Of a stretch of DNA of 64,000 nt, positions 22,570-34,425 are shown piece after piece. Every line of letters starts with the position of its first letter. The stretch's first letter is position 1. The DNA is from Catenaria anguillulae PL171. Lineage: Eukaryota; Blastocladiomycota; Blastocladiomycetes; Blastocladiales; Catenariaceae. Below the pieces are notes generated by a model. It ran no database searches, was not told where the DNA came from, and was given only the letters and a program-made list of their open reading frames with translations. The translations under genes were made by a program, and so were the position numbers. The stretch lies in assembly GCA_002102555.1 (NCBI GenBank), contig MCFL01000046.1:62001-126000 (forward strand). Direction: 5' to 3'.

Positions 22570-25500
22570 ATGATGGACGACACCTTTGCTTCGTCGGCCC
22601 CCAACGACGAACTTCTCTGCCCGCTGTGCTGCGAAGAGATTGACCCCGTCGACAAGTACTTTTACCCTTGTCCATGTGGCTACCAGGTTCGTCTCTTCTC
22701 TTCTTGATCTTGACCTTGCCCCCCCCCCATGCTGAATCCGCCAACCCCCCCAACCTTCCCCCGCCCCCTATCCAGATCTGCCGTTTCTGCTGGAACCACA
22801 TCCGTGAGGACCTCAACAACTTGTGCCCGGCCTGCCGCCGCGAATTCGACGACGCCTCTGTCCAGTTTACGCCCCCGCCGCCCGATGAAATCGCCCGCAT
22901 CCAAGCCGACCGCAAGCGCCGCAAGCTCGGCGCCAAAAAGGCACCCACGGGCGGATACGATGCCAACGACCGGTCGCATCTCAAGGACATCAAGGTGACA
23001 CAGCGCACGCTCGTCTACGTGACAAACATGCCTCCAAAGTACGCCGTCGAGGACGTGCTCATGGGCGAGCCCTACTTTGGCCAGTTTGGCCGCATTCTCA
23101 AGCTGTCCATCTCGCGACGCCCGCCGCTCACGCAGGGCGGAAAGACGGGCGAGAATCAAATTGGCATTCACGTCACGTATGCCAGCGCACAGGAGGCACT
23201 CCGGTGCATTCAATATGTGGACGGCGCTCAGATTGAGAATCGCACTTTGCATGCCACCTATGGTCAGACAAAGTACTGTGCCGTGTGGTTGCAGAATCGC
23301 GCGTGCAATACTCCGAATTGCATGTTTTTGCACGAGGTGGTGGCAGACAATGACTCGGCTCCTGTTCCTCCAGTGTACGCTTTTGTTTTTGTCTTGTCTT
23401 TTCCTTGCGTATTCGCCATGAAATCACTCACTCAATTCGATCTTTCTTGACGCATTAGGCCCAAACTCCCCGCCTCAGCTGGGCCTCGGTACTTTGGTCC
23501 TCGCGGCCGCTCCAAACCGGGCCAAGGTCCCGCATCCGCCGGCTCATCGTCTGCCGACCTGACGCGATCCAACTCCACGGGCTCATCCACATCTGCCTCC
23601 ACCTCGATCCGGCGCTCGCTCAACAATGTCAACAGCAACAACTTTGCCGACGACGACACAAACTCGGACACGGGCTCTGCTTTACTTCCAGCGACCGCCA
23701 ACTGGGCCACGCGGCGACCCGACCCGACGCCTTCGCCAGCCCCTGCGGGATCGGCAGCTCAACGACCAACCACGCCCTCAGGCCCACCGCCCGTGATTCA
23801 GCCCGTGCGCTCAGCAAGTATGGCCGACGATCCGACACCCGCAGCGGCCGCGGCCGCCGCTGCTGCGGCGCGTGAGCGCGAGCGCCAAGAAAAGGCGCGG
23901 CAAGTGGCCTTGCGCAAAGAAAAGGAACGCTTGGCCGCGGTCGAGGCGGCCAGAAAGCTGGCGCTCAAGGAAGAGGCCGAGCGCAAGGCGGCAGAGGCGG
24001 CCGCGGAGGCCGAGCGGAAGGCGCAAGCCAAGGCGGCCCGCAGGAGGGAAAGGGAGGAGGCCGAGCAGCGGCGGTTGGCAGAGGAAGAGGAGCGCCGAAG
24101 GTTGCAAGCCGAGGCTGAGGAGGCCGAACGCGAGAGGCTCCGGATTGAGCGTGAAAAGGAAGAAGAAGAGGAACGACGCAGGGCGAGTATCTTGGATATT
24201 GCAGCACAGGTGCTTGAAGTGGTCCCTGACGTGCTGCCGATTCCCGACTTGGCCGTACACATTGCCGCCGCCTCCGCTGCAGCCGCAACTCCAGCGCCTT
24301 CGGCGACTGACGAATCGACAGCCAAGCCCGACGCGACCAACAAGCTTGCAGGTCTGCTGAACCTCGTTCCAGACTGGATCCTGTCGTCGACCCGTGTACT
24401 TTTGCGTGCGCTCGACCGCCCCCAGCCGCTCGGTGTGTACACGGGCACGTTCCGCCCCTTTGATACTGGTGACTTGATGACGGACATCTTGAACGAAAAG
24501 ACACAGTCCGTTCTTGCTGGTCCGCCGGGCGCCGCGCCTGCCCCACAGCTGCCTGGATCATTTCCGACACCAATGGGCGGTGTGAACCCGGCCGTGGCAC
24601 AAGCACTTGGCGTGAACCCGGCAGCCGTGCCCAACCCGCACTTGGCGGCCTTGACGAGGACGGGATCGTTGCATGCGTTGCAGCAGCAGCAGCAACAACA
24701 TCAACTGCAGCGCGTTTCGCCCGTGGCCGGGTTGCCGCCCCACATGTTTCAAGCGGGTGCCACTCAGGGGCCACCAGGCTTGGCACAACAGCAGCCGCAG
24801 CAGCAGCAACCAGGTACCGATGCACTTGCAGCGCTCCGCCGCCAGCTTGAGCAGCACCAGATCAAGCGGTCCACAACGCCCGGAAATGCAAGCGCCGGTA
24901 ACTTGGTTGGTCCGCCGCCCGGAATGGCGCCGCCAACGTCCATGCCGCCGCCGGGCATGAATGCCCAACATCAGCAGCAGCAGCAAGCAGCGGGTAACTT
25001 GCCATTTAATGACCCTGCCATCATGGCCATTCGCATGGACCGTGCCGCCCGCGAAGGATCGCCCAACAGCATGGAACCGCCCAAGGCTGGTGCCAGCGGC
25101 GCAAGTCAAGCCAATATCTTTCAACAGTTGCACGATTCGATTGCTGCCAAGGTGCAAGCTCAGCAGCAGCAGCAGCAACAGCAGATGCCCCAGTCGGCAA
25201 TGCAGGGTGCAGGTCCGCCGCCCGGATTCGGGTTGCCGCTCAAGCCTGGTGTCCAGCAGCAACAGCAGCAAGGTGCATTGGCAAGTAGTACGCCTCTTGT
25301 TTCGCCTCAACCACAACAGCAGCAAGCATCGAGGGGTCCGCCTGGTCTGGTCGGTACGTCTACGTTGACCTGTCTCTCTTTTCGTTCGCACTTGTCGCTT
25401 GTTTCTGGATTGAGTTGGTTTCCGTTTCAATTGGCCCGTGCTCGCCTCGCACGCCCTCTCCCGCTGCCGCCCTCATATCCATATCCGCGGTCTGCACATG

Positions 25501-27906
25501 CTCTGTTTGGTCAGACGCCCTTGCTCCTGCCCTGCCCCTCATGCGTGCGCTCCACCGAACTGAGCCCGCCAACTCCATGCCTGCTTTCCTTATCGCCGCT
25601 GCGTGCTGCTCTCGGTGCCCCTCCCACATCACCTGCCTCTGTTCTTTTTTTGTTTATTGTTTCTTTTTTTGGGGGCAGGGGATTGGGCCGTTGCAACATG
25701 TGGTGAGGCATGGGATCTGGATGCTGTTGGGCAAGGCGGGCGCTGGAGGGTGGGTGAGATCACGGCAGGAGCCAAGTGTGCGGAACCGGGTTCGATTCAG
25801 AACCGAGTTGGGAAGCAGTGCGGACGGGGAGGCAGGTTGATGTGGACAGCACCAGGCAGAGGAGAGCTCTTGATTGCCTGACACACATTGTATCGTTTCG
25901 CCCTGCGTTCGCTTGGTCACCATTACTAACTACCAATGTTGTCTTCCTGGATTTTTTCATTAGGACTCGCGCCTCGCCCACTCGGCACTCCTGCCTCAAT
26001 TCCGAGCTCAACTGCAGGCCCAGCAACAGCAGCAGCAACAGCAAATGCACCCCCACCTGGGTTCGGCGGGTTCCAACCCCAACCACACCAGCCTACTCCA
26101 GTCGCAGCAAGCGCAGCCAATGTCGCTCCGCCACCTGGGTTTAGCGGGTTCCCAGGCAGCCCATTTGCCCCCACACCATCAGCTGCCGCTCAGTTCAACA
26201 ACATCAACGCAAGCGGCGCATTTGGCGGCCATTCTGCAACAGCAACAGCAGCAGGGTTCGGCATCGGGGCCGGGACTCCAAGCACACCATTTCCTCAGCC
26301 AACAGCAGCATCAGCAGGCGGGCCTGCAGCAGCAGCAGCAACCGTCTCCAGTACACCCGGATCATCTGTACCAACAGCAGCTGCTGCGCGAGGCTTTGCG
26401 CGGCCGGCGCTAGGCCCGCCGCCAATGACGCCCGGCGGCGAGTATTCACCTTTGCCCATTCCTCCCCCTGCGCCTTCTTCGTCATCCGCCTCTGCTGCCG
26501 CCGCCAATGCATTTGCCAACTCGTACTTCACCCCTCCTCTCCAGCCACACCTAGCTGCTGCGGCCGCGTCCGGCCTCCAATCGCCCTCGGCGTTTGCGTC
26601 GTCGTCGTCTTCGTGGCCCGCACCTGCTGGACTTTCTTCCTCTTCTGCGCTATCCGCAGCTTCTTCGTTCCCGCCTCCAACCTCTGCTGGATTCAACTTC
26701 AACATGCCCACACCGACAAGCTCTGGTGCCTCGTCACAAAGCAACTTGGCAAAGGACACGACTCCGTCCACCCCCATGGTCACCTCCACGTACACGCCCT
26801 CGCAACCCGTCAAACCCAACATTCCTCCGCCTCAGCCCCACAACCGCGTTCTCATTTTGCGCTCGGACAAGAAGCCCGAGCCCGTCAAGGAAACTGCTCC
26901 CGTTGATGCCGCCACCTCGGACAAAGCCCGTGATCCAAGTCCATCCCCTGCGCCTCGGACCAAGAAGGGCAGAGCAGCCGCGGCAGCCGCCGCCGCCAAG
27001 GAAAAGGAGGAGGCCGCCAAGAAGCAGGCGGCGCAGGCCAAGAGACAGGCTCCGCCGACCGCGGCGCCTGCAGAAAAGGCACCGACGCCCACTCCTGCTG
27101 CCCCCGCATCGTCAAGTGACGCCGAGCCCGCGCTTTCTCCCACATCCCCAGCAGCATCCGATCAAGCCCAACCCGATGCCGAGTCTACTGATCCTCCAGC
27201 TGTCGCCGACGCTGAACCCGAGCCTGAGGTCCAACAAGAAGCGCAAACGCTCCTGCTCGACGGCACTGAGCTGCCCATTTCGCTGTTTGGCGAGTCGCGC
27301 GCCACCGACTCGCTGTTTGGCCAACTGTTTGAAGCCCAGCCGGCCAACGGCACGCTTCCGCCGTCGCCCATCTCGTACGGCCTTGTGCCCAACGATGCGC
27401 CGCTTGCCTCCACGTCCCAGTTGCTATCTGCGCTCGGGCTCACGGATGTGATGCGCGATGTAGATGCGTGGGCACATCAGGTACTGGCCGACGCGGCGGC
27501 CACGGGTTCGGGGGCCGCGGCGGCGCCCGCGGGTGCGTCGTCGCTCGACATGGATCAGCTTGTCGCCACACTACAGTCCTTCTTTGATCGGGGCGCACAG
27601 GTGCTCTTTGGGTACGCGCCGCCGCCCGCGTCGGCTGTGCCTGGGCACTTGGGCGGCGACGACGGGGACGAGGGGAGCAAGAATGGGTCAGGTAATACGT
27701 CGCGCGGCGACAAGGAGGTGGAGACGGTCACCGAGTTTTTGGCCAAGTTGCAGGCCGAGTTTGACGGTTTCAATAATGAGTACGTCAAGGCCGACGTATT
27801 GGATGCGTTCAAGGAAGAGTTGGCAGAGGCCAAGAAGGAGGCGGCGCATTGGGAGGCCAGGTTGACGCAGGCAAGGAAGAAGAATCGCAAGGCTGGGATT
27901 GCGTAA
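22570..27906 (+). CDS. CNOT4: CNOT4/Not4 RING-RRM E3 ubiquitin ligase of the CCR4-NOT complex
   Basis: Four exons (22570-22686, 22776-23374, 23459-25353, 25964-27906) join in frame to about 1517 residues. The C4C4-type RING begins with LCPLCCEEIDPVDKYFYPC and continues across intron 1 (ICRFCWNHIR, LCPACR). The linker KDIKVTQRTLVYVTNMP leads into the RRM. A C3H finger follows (WLQNRACNTPNCMFLHE). Then come a long Arg/Glu coiled coil and a Gln/Pro-rich region with GPPPGF motifs. The last exon adds two APPPGF-type repeats and an acidic C-terminus ending in a charged helix. Not4 ubiquitinates ribosomal and other substrates in translation quality control. The size exceeds yeast and animal homologues because of the low-complexity half. 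Intron 3 is 610 nt, with a perfect TACTAAC branch site at 25924-25930. Confidence 0.9.
25354..25963 (+). other. Unusually long intron 3 of CNOT4
   Basis: The donor is GTACGT and the acceptor is CATTAG, with a perfect TACTAAC 33 nt before the splice site. Other introns in the window are mostly 45-110 nt. The upstream frame stays open into the intron to 25706, so retention would give a protein ending in an unrelated tail. Confidence 0.75.
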
Positions 27907-28739
27907 AGTACCTACAAAGTTGCGCCCATGTTTTTGGTGTGTTCTGCAAGCGGCGATGGGGACAGTCGGTGCAAGTTTGCGGCCGTCTCGGTGAATACCT
28001 GCATGTCGGGAGAGACCTTTTCGTTTTTGGCGTGTGCATGTGGTTGGTTGACGCGCTTTCTCGATTGCTCCCGCACGTGCACACTCTTGTCTATCGATTC
28101 CCCCCGTCGTTCATTTCTGTTTTGTCACATATGTGTTGATCAATTTTTCCCTCTTCCCCCTTCTAGTCCGTAGTCTACTGCGTACCATATCCATTGCCTC
28201 TCGTTTGTTTTTGTTCCTTATGATGATTCCTGTTGCCGATCATCCTACTGTTCAATCTTTCCTTTCAGCCTATTCCCTTGTTTGCTTTTGTTGTCGATTT
28301 CTCGTTTTTTGTTTTTATGTTCTGTCCTGTGAATTTCTGTTGTCTTTCTGTTCATTCATTCTCTCTACATTGACGGCCTCGAGGGCCATTTCGCTTGGCG
28401 AAACAAGCGTTCGCGAGCGTCGTCCACGGGGCATCTTTTGCTTGCGGATGGCGGACAGAGGTTTGACGGCTCAGTCAAGTGATGCCGAGCGACTTTTTTC
28501 GGCATCCAACTCCGCCATTGCCCATGATTATGTACCTACCATTGGGCTTCTTTGTGACGGCGGAATCATTTCGTTCCAGCATGTTATGTACGATGCTTTC
28601 AACAGATTTCAGTACATATCATCCAGTGTAGGAATCTTTTTTTCATGGTCATGTCGGCATTTATGCTTCGAGGAACACACAATTGAATATGCATAGAATA
28701 AATACAAGTATAAGCAATAGAGTCACACAAGTAACGAGT
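27907..28739. other. Convergent 3' flanks of CNOT4 and the PPR gene
   Basis: T-rich sequence without convincing coding potential. A 187-codon frame at 28133-28696 is Leu/Phe/Cys/Ser-rich, as expected of a T-rich untranslated region, and lacks the third-position GC bias of the genes. Confidence 0.5.
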
Positions 28740-31463
28740 TTACACAGGCCTCGGCTCATCAAATCTCACTCCAGCTGAAAACACCTCCTGCCCGCCAACC
28801 CGATCCACCAACTCCCACACCCTCTTGTCCTTCAACGGCCGATTGAGTCTGGGCTCGACCGTAATCAGTGTCCCGACCATCTTGGCATCTGGCTCCAACC
28901 CCTTGAGCGGCAAAATCTTGTGCACCACATTCAATGCGCTCTCCAAGTCGCCCATGCGACAAAACGCCTCAACTGCTGACGTCCAAATGTTGACATCGGT
29001 CCCACCCCACTGCTCACGAATCAGTAAATCCATGATGGCCACAAGCCTTGCTTTGGACTTGACAAACCCGCACGAGTCCAGAATCAGCGATTGGGTCGAA
29101 CTATCGGGCACAATTCCCTCGGCCAGCGCCTCGTCCCAGATGCGAAACCCGTCGGCATGCCGATTGGCAAATCCGTATGCCTTGATGCGTAATGCGACAA
29201 GTGCACGAGTCCACTTGGGTGATGATTTCACGTTGAGCCGGTTTGCAAAGGCAAGCAACTTTTCCATCCCCTCCACGTCGCCTCGCGTCACGTAATAGTT
29301 GAGAAACAGCGCGATGGATGCTGTGGACGGCGTGATGTGCTTGACCTCGATCATTTCGCGCCACAGCTTGAGTGCGTCCGTGATGCGGTCTTGGTGGACA
29401 AGGTCGTGCAGGGCAGAAAGGTAATAGTGTTCGCCCGACTGGAGCCCCGATTCGGATTGGTGCGGGTTCGGCACGGGCGAATGTCGTGAGTGACGCGGCT
29501 TGCCCGCATCAGTATTGCATCCACTGCCGAGGGTGGCGGAAACACTGGCCTACCTTCCTTGCGCCGCTGCAAGTACCGTCGACCATCGGGTGTCGAGGAA
29601 CACCCAAGCCGACCATCTCCTCGAACACGCGCTCGGCCTCTTGCACACTTGCCGTCTCTGCAACCGCACGCACGGCACACATTGAGTACATGGTGTTGAT
29701 GTTGACCAATCCGCGTGCATGCAACCCGAGGACACGTGCATGCGCCTTGCGCACATCCTCATATTTGCCGAGCTGCCGGAGCACATCGAGCACAGGACAC
29801 ATGAGTCGCACAGACACGGGGTCGGGCGACGTGCGTAGATAATGCTGGTACAAGTCGATGGCGCCCGCGAGGTCGTACGTGTCGCGCTTGAGCGCAATCA
29901 GCCATCCGACAATATCGGCCGAGCGCGGGACCCCATGTGCATCGGCCACGGCGAGAATGCGTGGGACAAGCAAAGGCTTGACTTGGGCCGAGCACCGTTG
30001 CAGAAGCGAGACAATGACGTGTGAGTTGATGGGCGAAAACTCTGTTGCGACAGGCATTGGTGCTGGAGCAGGTGACGAGGAGGAGGAAGTTGCGTTGCGG
30101 GCCTGGCTGGCTTTGCCATACTTGTTCTTACCGCTCAACTTGGCCACTACGCTTTCCATCGGACCGGCATTGCCCCTGTACCGGCCTCCTTTGCAGACTC
30201 TGCCTTGTGCCTCGCCAACACAGCAGCCGAAATGGCCTCAAGTGCCACCACGGCACTCTCGAGCGTTGCAAACGCCTCAAGAAACGCCCGATTCAACGAC
30301 CCGTTGGCAAACGGATATCAATGACCTTTGCCTCAGCGGCGCGCGTCAGCATGGCACGAATCCGCGACTGGTCGTGGTGCGCCGCCATCGCCGCAGCCGC
30401 AACGGCAAGCACTTGCTCGGACCAAGTGTCCACAGGAACGGATTGTTCAAAGTAGGCGATGGATTGCGTGGCCTGGCCGGCATTGTTGTACATGGTGAGC
30501 ATGGACATGTGCAGTTTGGACACGGCCGTTGGGTCGGTGGCATTTTCCGGGTGTGGATTGGACCGAAAGGCCTGCAGCAAGGATTCGACTTGCGGCACGT
30601 GTGACCGGAGCTGGCGCCGGGCAACGGCTCGCGCCAGGTGGGTCACGAGGAGAATATGCACTGGCCAGTTGGGCGATTGGGCCGCTGAGCAAGCAGAATC
30701 GATAATTTCGGAAACGACAAGGTCCCATTGGGCGCGCTGGTCTACGTTGATGTAAGGGCACGAGGCAATGGAGGCAACAAGCTTGAGGTTGAGGCTTAGG
30801 TCGTTGTTGTTGAGAGGGAGCAGCTCCCGGACGTTGCTGAGAACATTGGTAGCATGCTCTGTACATGGTATGGTACGCGGGAGTAATGTGGTGAGGTCAA
30901 TCGTAAGACCGGAAGAAAAAAACGGACGGACTGGAGGCCATCGCGCCGTAAACGTTGCTCACCGCCCGACGTTGTGCGGGAGTTATCGAAGTATCCTGTT
31001 CTTGTTCTGGATCGGAAGGAAGCGAGAACGAAGGTCTTGACGTTTCTCGATTGCGTTTTGGCACACAACCACCCCCTGTCTTGCGCTCAGAGTCGGATGG
31101 GAAATGTGAAGATGCTCGTGACCGGGTCTGGGATTGGGAATGGTTGACTGGCCGCTCTTGTTGTGAAATGGAGTGCCAATAGTCATCACCGTCGCGGCTT
31201 GAGCGGTTGGGCGAGGCGCTTCGTCTTATTGCTGTTGAGTGTGTCGACTTGGCGGATGCCTTGTGCTTGTCCGCCAATTGGGATTGCGCCCGTGTTGTGC
31301 TTGGCGCAACCACAGCTCCAGCTGATACCGTTGAGGTTGAATTGGAACGATGGAGTTGAAGGCCGGTTGGATGTCGGATGACAGCCTGGGCACATGACCC
31401 AAGCCCAGCACTGCGCAGTGATACCGCTTGGCGGCAAGTGATTGCAGAGAGTCGACAATACAT
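28740..31463 (-). CDS. Pentatricopeptide-repeat (PPR) protein, probably mitochondrial; frame broken
   Basis: PPR proteins bind organellar RNA for processing or translation. The ATG at 31463 begins a leader rich in Arg, Ser and Cys with few acidic residues (MYCRLSAITCRQAVSLRSAG), fitting mitochondrial import. Helical-repeat exons follow: about 30290-30860 (for example VSKLHMSMLTMYNNAGQA), 29545-30165 (for example AIDLYQHYLRTSPDP, and VQEAERVFEEMVGLGVP) and 28740-29490 (for example ITDALKLWREMIEVKHITP and MVGTLITVEPRLN). Introns are plausible at about 30860-30965 and 29490-29540. The reading frame is lost at about 30290 and 30165; each is repaired by one missing base. An intron there would need a weak GTCGTT donor. 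Exact exon limits are provisional. Confidence 0.75.
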
Positions 31464-31865
31464 TGTGGTACGAGCACATTGCTCCAATCGTGCGACGCTG
31501 CAACGACGTTAACAGTTCAACAATGCGAGCCGAAGGGAGCTAAAGCACGTGATACGATCGAGGAGAGGGAAGTGGATGTATGGGCAGGATTGGGCAGCAG
31601 CCAGCACTATCCCCGTCGTTAAGATATGAGGTAGACATGGACATGGTCTTCTGGATTCAAGCAACAGTGAGCCTATGTACAGGTAGCGCTCTTCATGCTG
31701 TTGGTCTGTTGTTCAAAATGCACTGACTCATCACACTGCAATGGTGAGTTGTGATTGTCGATCCCAACGGAACCACCGCTCCGAAAACGCCACTGACCTT
31801 CCGACTTGCAAGCTAGGCAATGAGATATCAAAGAAGTCGATCCATGGCTTCAGAACGATACCGAC
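31464..31865. promoter_or_regulatory. Divergent upstream region between the PPR gene and the WW-repeat gene
   Basis: About 400 bp between two start codons facing apart. No TATA box or other element was identified with confidence. Confidence 0.35.
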
Positions 31866-34290
31866 ATGAAGGAAACTCGCCGCAAAATGCGCCCAATCTC
31901 TGCACCGAGGCTTACAGACGAGCTTCTCGACTGTGTTCTTGTCTTCCGGGTCCGGCTCACTACGGCAACCAGCGACGCGGACCTTGCGACCAACATCCTG
32001 CAACCGCTCAACGCACTGCCTCGCTCCATCGCGCCACTCGTCAATCGTGCAACCCTGGCTGCAAAGCCGTGGATTCACATCGAATCTCTCCTGGAATTCG
32101 ATGACCGCTGGCTCGTCGAGTCCTTGCTGCAACTCGAGCGAACGCCTCACAATCATCCCGTCCAATACCGGTGGGAACGCGTCGTCTCCTTCGCTGTGAC
32201 TCGGAACGATGTTGCTTTTTTGAAATGGTGGCAATCGAAACAGTTTCCAATCGGGTCATCCTTTAACACGGAGCAAGCATGTGAAAGCGGCAATGTGTCT
32301 GCCCTGGACTGGGCACTCGCAGCTAGTCTCAAGCTCACATTCACGCAAAAGTCGTTGCAGCTGGCCTTTGCCCGCGGACATGCACTGATACTCAACTGGA
32401 TCATCCGAAATCACAAGCAAAGCCATCCTGCACTCGCTCAAGCGATTCGAAGCGCCGACAATCTGGCCCTGGCGATCGCTGCGGGACACACCAGCGTGAT
32501 TCGGTGGTGGCTGAGCCGGCCGTTTCGAACCATTATGCCAATCATCGCAGAGGGACAGGTCTTGGAGGATGCCCTGTCAACGGTCGCGCCATTCCTGCCA
32601 AGCAAACAACTTGAGCCTGACTCAAGTATTGTCGCTTTACCGACACTCCTTGCTCTGCTCCCAGCCAAACTCGTCAAATCCATCTTTTTGCTCTCCTGCG
32701 CCTCGGGGAACCTCGAATCCCTTGACGCGTCCTTCAAACAACTTTCACTCGCCTCAAGCGCTACTACAACCACGAAACCCGTCAACGCACCCAACCGTAA
32801 CCAAGGGATGACTCACCTCGCCTACCTCTACGCCTCGGCTGCGGGCCACGTCCATGTCCTCAACTGGCTCGACAAGCATGACTTTGTTCCAATCACCGTC
32901 ATTTCCCCCGGCACCGCTCCCGACTCGTGCACCGAGAGCTGGATCGCGAAAAGCTGGCTCGAGCTCGCCTCCGCGACCCGAGCGCCATCCACGAGCGGCT
33001 CCTTCATCACTTTGTCCCCAACGCTTCCGCCTGGATCAAGGTCCACTCTGCCATCGACATTGCATCCATCATGGGCCAATTGATGTTCTGCATTGGTGGC
33101 TCGACATGCGCGACGTGATGGACCCGGCCGATTTCGAGTACTCTGCCCTAGCCATCAACACGGCGTGCCGCCAGGGAAACGCGCGTGTGATCGAGTGGTG
33201 GATCGAGAGCGGGCTTGAGCTCAAGTATTCCGAATCGAGCGCACTGGCCGTGCCGGCGGCCTTGGGGCACGTGGACGTACTCAAGGTGTGGCGCAAGTTT
33301 GCAGTTCAACAAGTCAAGTTGGATCCGGCCATGCTGATTCGCGCAGCACAAAATGGGGCTGTTGAGACGCTCGAGTGGTGGGCGAGCGAGTCGTCACCAG
33401 AGAAGGTGCGATTGGCAATTGACGGGTGTATCTTGACGTGCCGAAATGTGCGCGTTGTCGAATGGTACTTGAATCATGGCGGGAGCGTGAAACGATGGAC
33501 GGGTGAGCGGAACAAAAAGATTGCAGTCGAACTCAACTTTGACTTCACGGCGCCCGCTGACACATTGCCAGATACACCGAGCTCGCGTCCGCATTCGCCG
33601 GCCACCTTCATGCAAGAGCAACGGATCAAGAAGCAAGTCTACTTGTCTTATCAGCGCCTCTGCCAACGATACCCAAAGCTCACCATTGCTCCGCTGTCGC
33701 CCACTCAAATCAAATCCCTAGCCGAGCGCGGCTGTTCCGCCTTCATTAAGCTTGCTCTCACCAAGCACCCGCCAACCGACGCCTCCTCTCCTTATCAATC
33801 GACATGGACGACCTGAGCCACTCAGACAACTGCACTCCACTCATCCACTGGCTCATGCGCTCGCAACCGCACTCAAGACCACATACACACCTGCGGCCAT
33901 CCTCAATGCCACCAAAGCGGGCGCCACGCGTGTGCTGAGCTGGTGGGCAGACCATTTCCCGGCATTCACATTCCAGACAAGCCCCGAGCTCGATGCATAC
34001 GTCAAGGGCAACCAGATTGATGCAAAGACGGCGCGTGGTGGACAAAGCACTCAGGCCGCGTGTCAAAGGTGCCGGTGAGTTTGTGGGCACGGCCAAAGCC
34101 TGTGGTTGTGCCAGTCAAGCCTATGCCTAAGCGGAAAAAGCTGCGGCCGAGGACCATGAGTGGATCCAAGAGTCTGGCCGCCTCGGCAAATTCTGTTGAT
34201 GGTCTCACACCGTTGGTTGCGGCCTTGACAATTTCAGCGCCGCTGACCATTGCGCCAGTTGCAATGTACGGTGAATGCGGCATGGAGGTA
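31866..34290 (+). CDS. Ankyrin-like 'VL-WW' repeat protein; frame broken several times
   Basis: The N-terminal frame (31866 to about 32935) starts like an F-box-type head (LTDELLDCVLVFRVRL) and continues with degenerate 30-35-residue helical repeats: VAFLKWWQSKQFP, SVIRWWLSRPF, HVLNWLDKHDF. Beyond 33070 they continue with DVLHWWLDMRD, RVIEWWIESGLEL, ETLEWWASESS and, near 33950, RVLSWWADHFPAF. A basic tail follows (PMPKRKKLRPR). I recall such WW-containing ankyrin-like repeats as expanded in blastocladialean genomes; this is from memory, not a search. The frame shifts at about 32935, 33072, 33805, 33860 and 34060, each in the direction expected of one missing base. It is a pseudogene or has sequence errors. 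The 3' end is uncertain. Confidence 0.65.
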
Positions 34291-34306
34291 CTGCTTGTTG
34301 TATATT

Positions 34307-34325
34307 CCCCCCCCCCCCCCCCCCC
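34307..34325. repeat. (C)19 homopolymer
   Basis: A run of nineteen C residues just downstream of the WW-repeat gene. Runs this long are prone to length errors. Confidence 0.9.
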
Positions 34326-34425
34326 AAGTGTCTCTCATCTCCTGAATCGATGAAGAAGCCAACCTGAAAGCGTGTAAATAAGAATGTAATCCCCTCTCTC
34401 TCTTTCCTCTCTCCCTTCTATTCCG

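Noticed and set aside
25780-25830. GGTTCGATTC resembling a tRNA T-loop within CNOT4 intron 3
   Set aside because: The flanking bases do not form a T-stem and no D-arm, anticodon arm or acceptor stem could be traced.
26045-26413. Separate 122-codon gene inside the last CNOT4 exon
   Set aside because: Repeat-unit comparison shows synonymous changes only in the longer CNOT4 frame; this frame is kept only as a possible isoform.
28133-28696. 187-codon plus-strand ORF after CNOT4
   Set aside because: Leu/Phe/Cys/Ser-rich translation expected from T-rich untranslated sequence, with no domain or codon bias like the neighbours.
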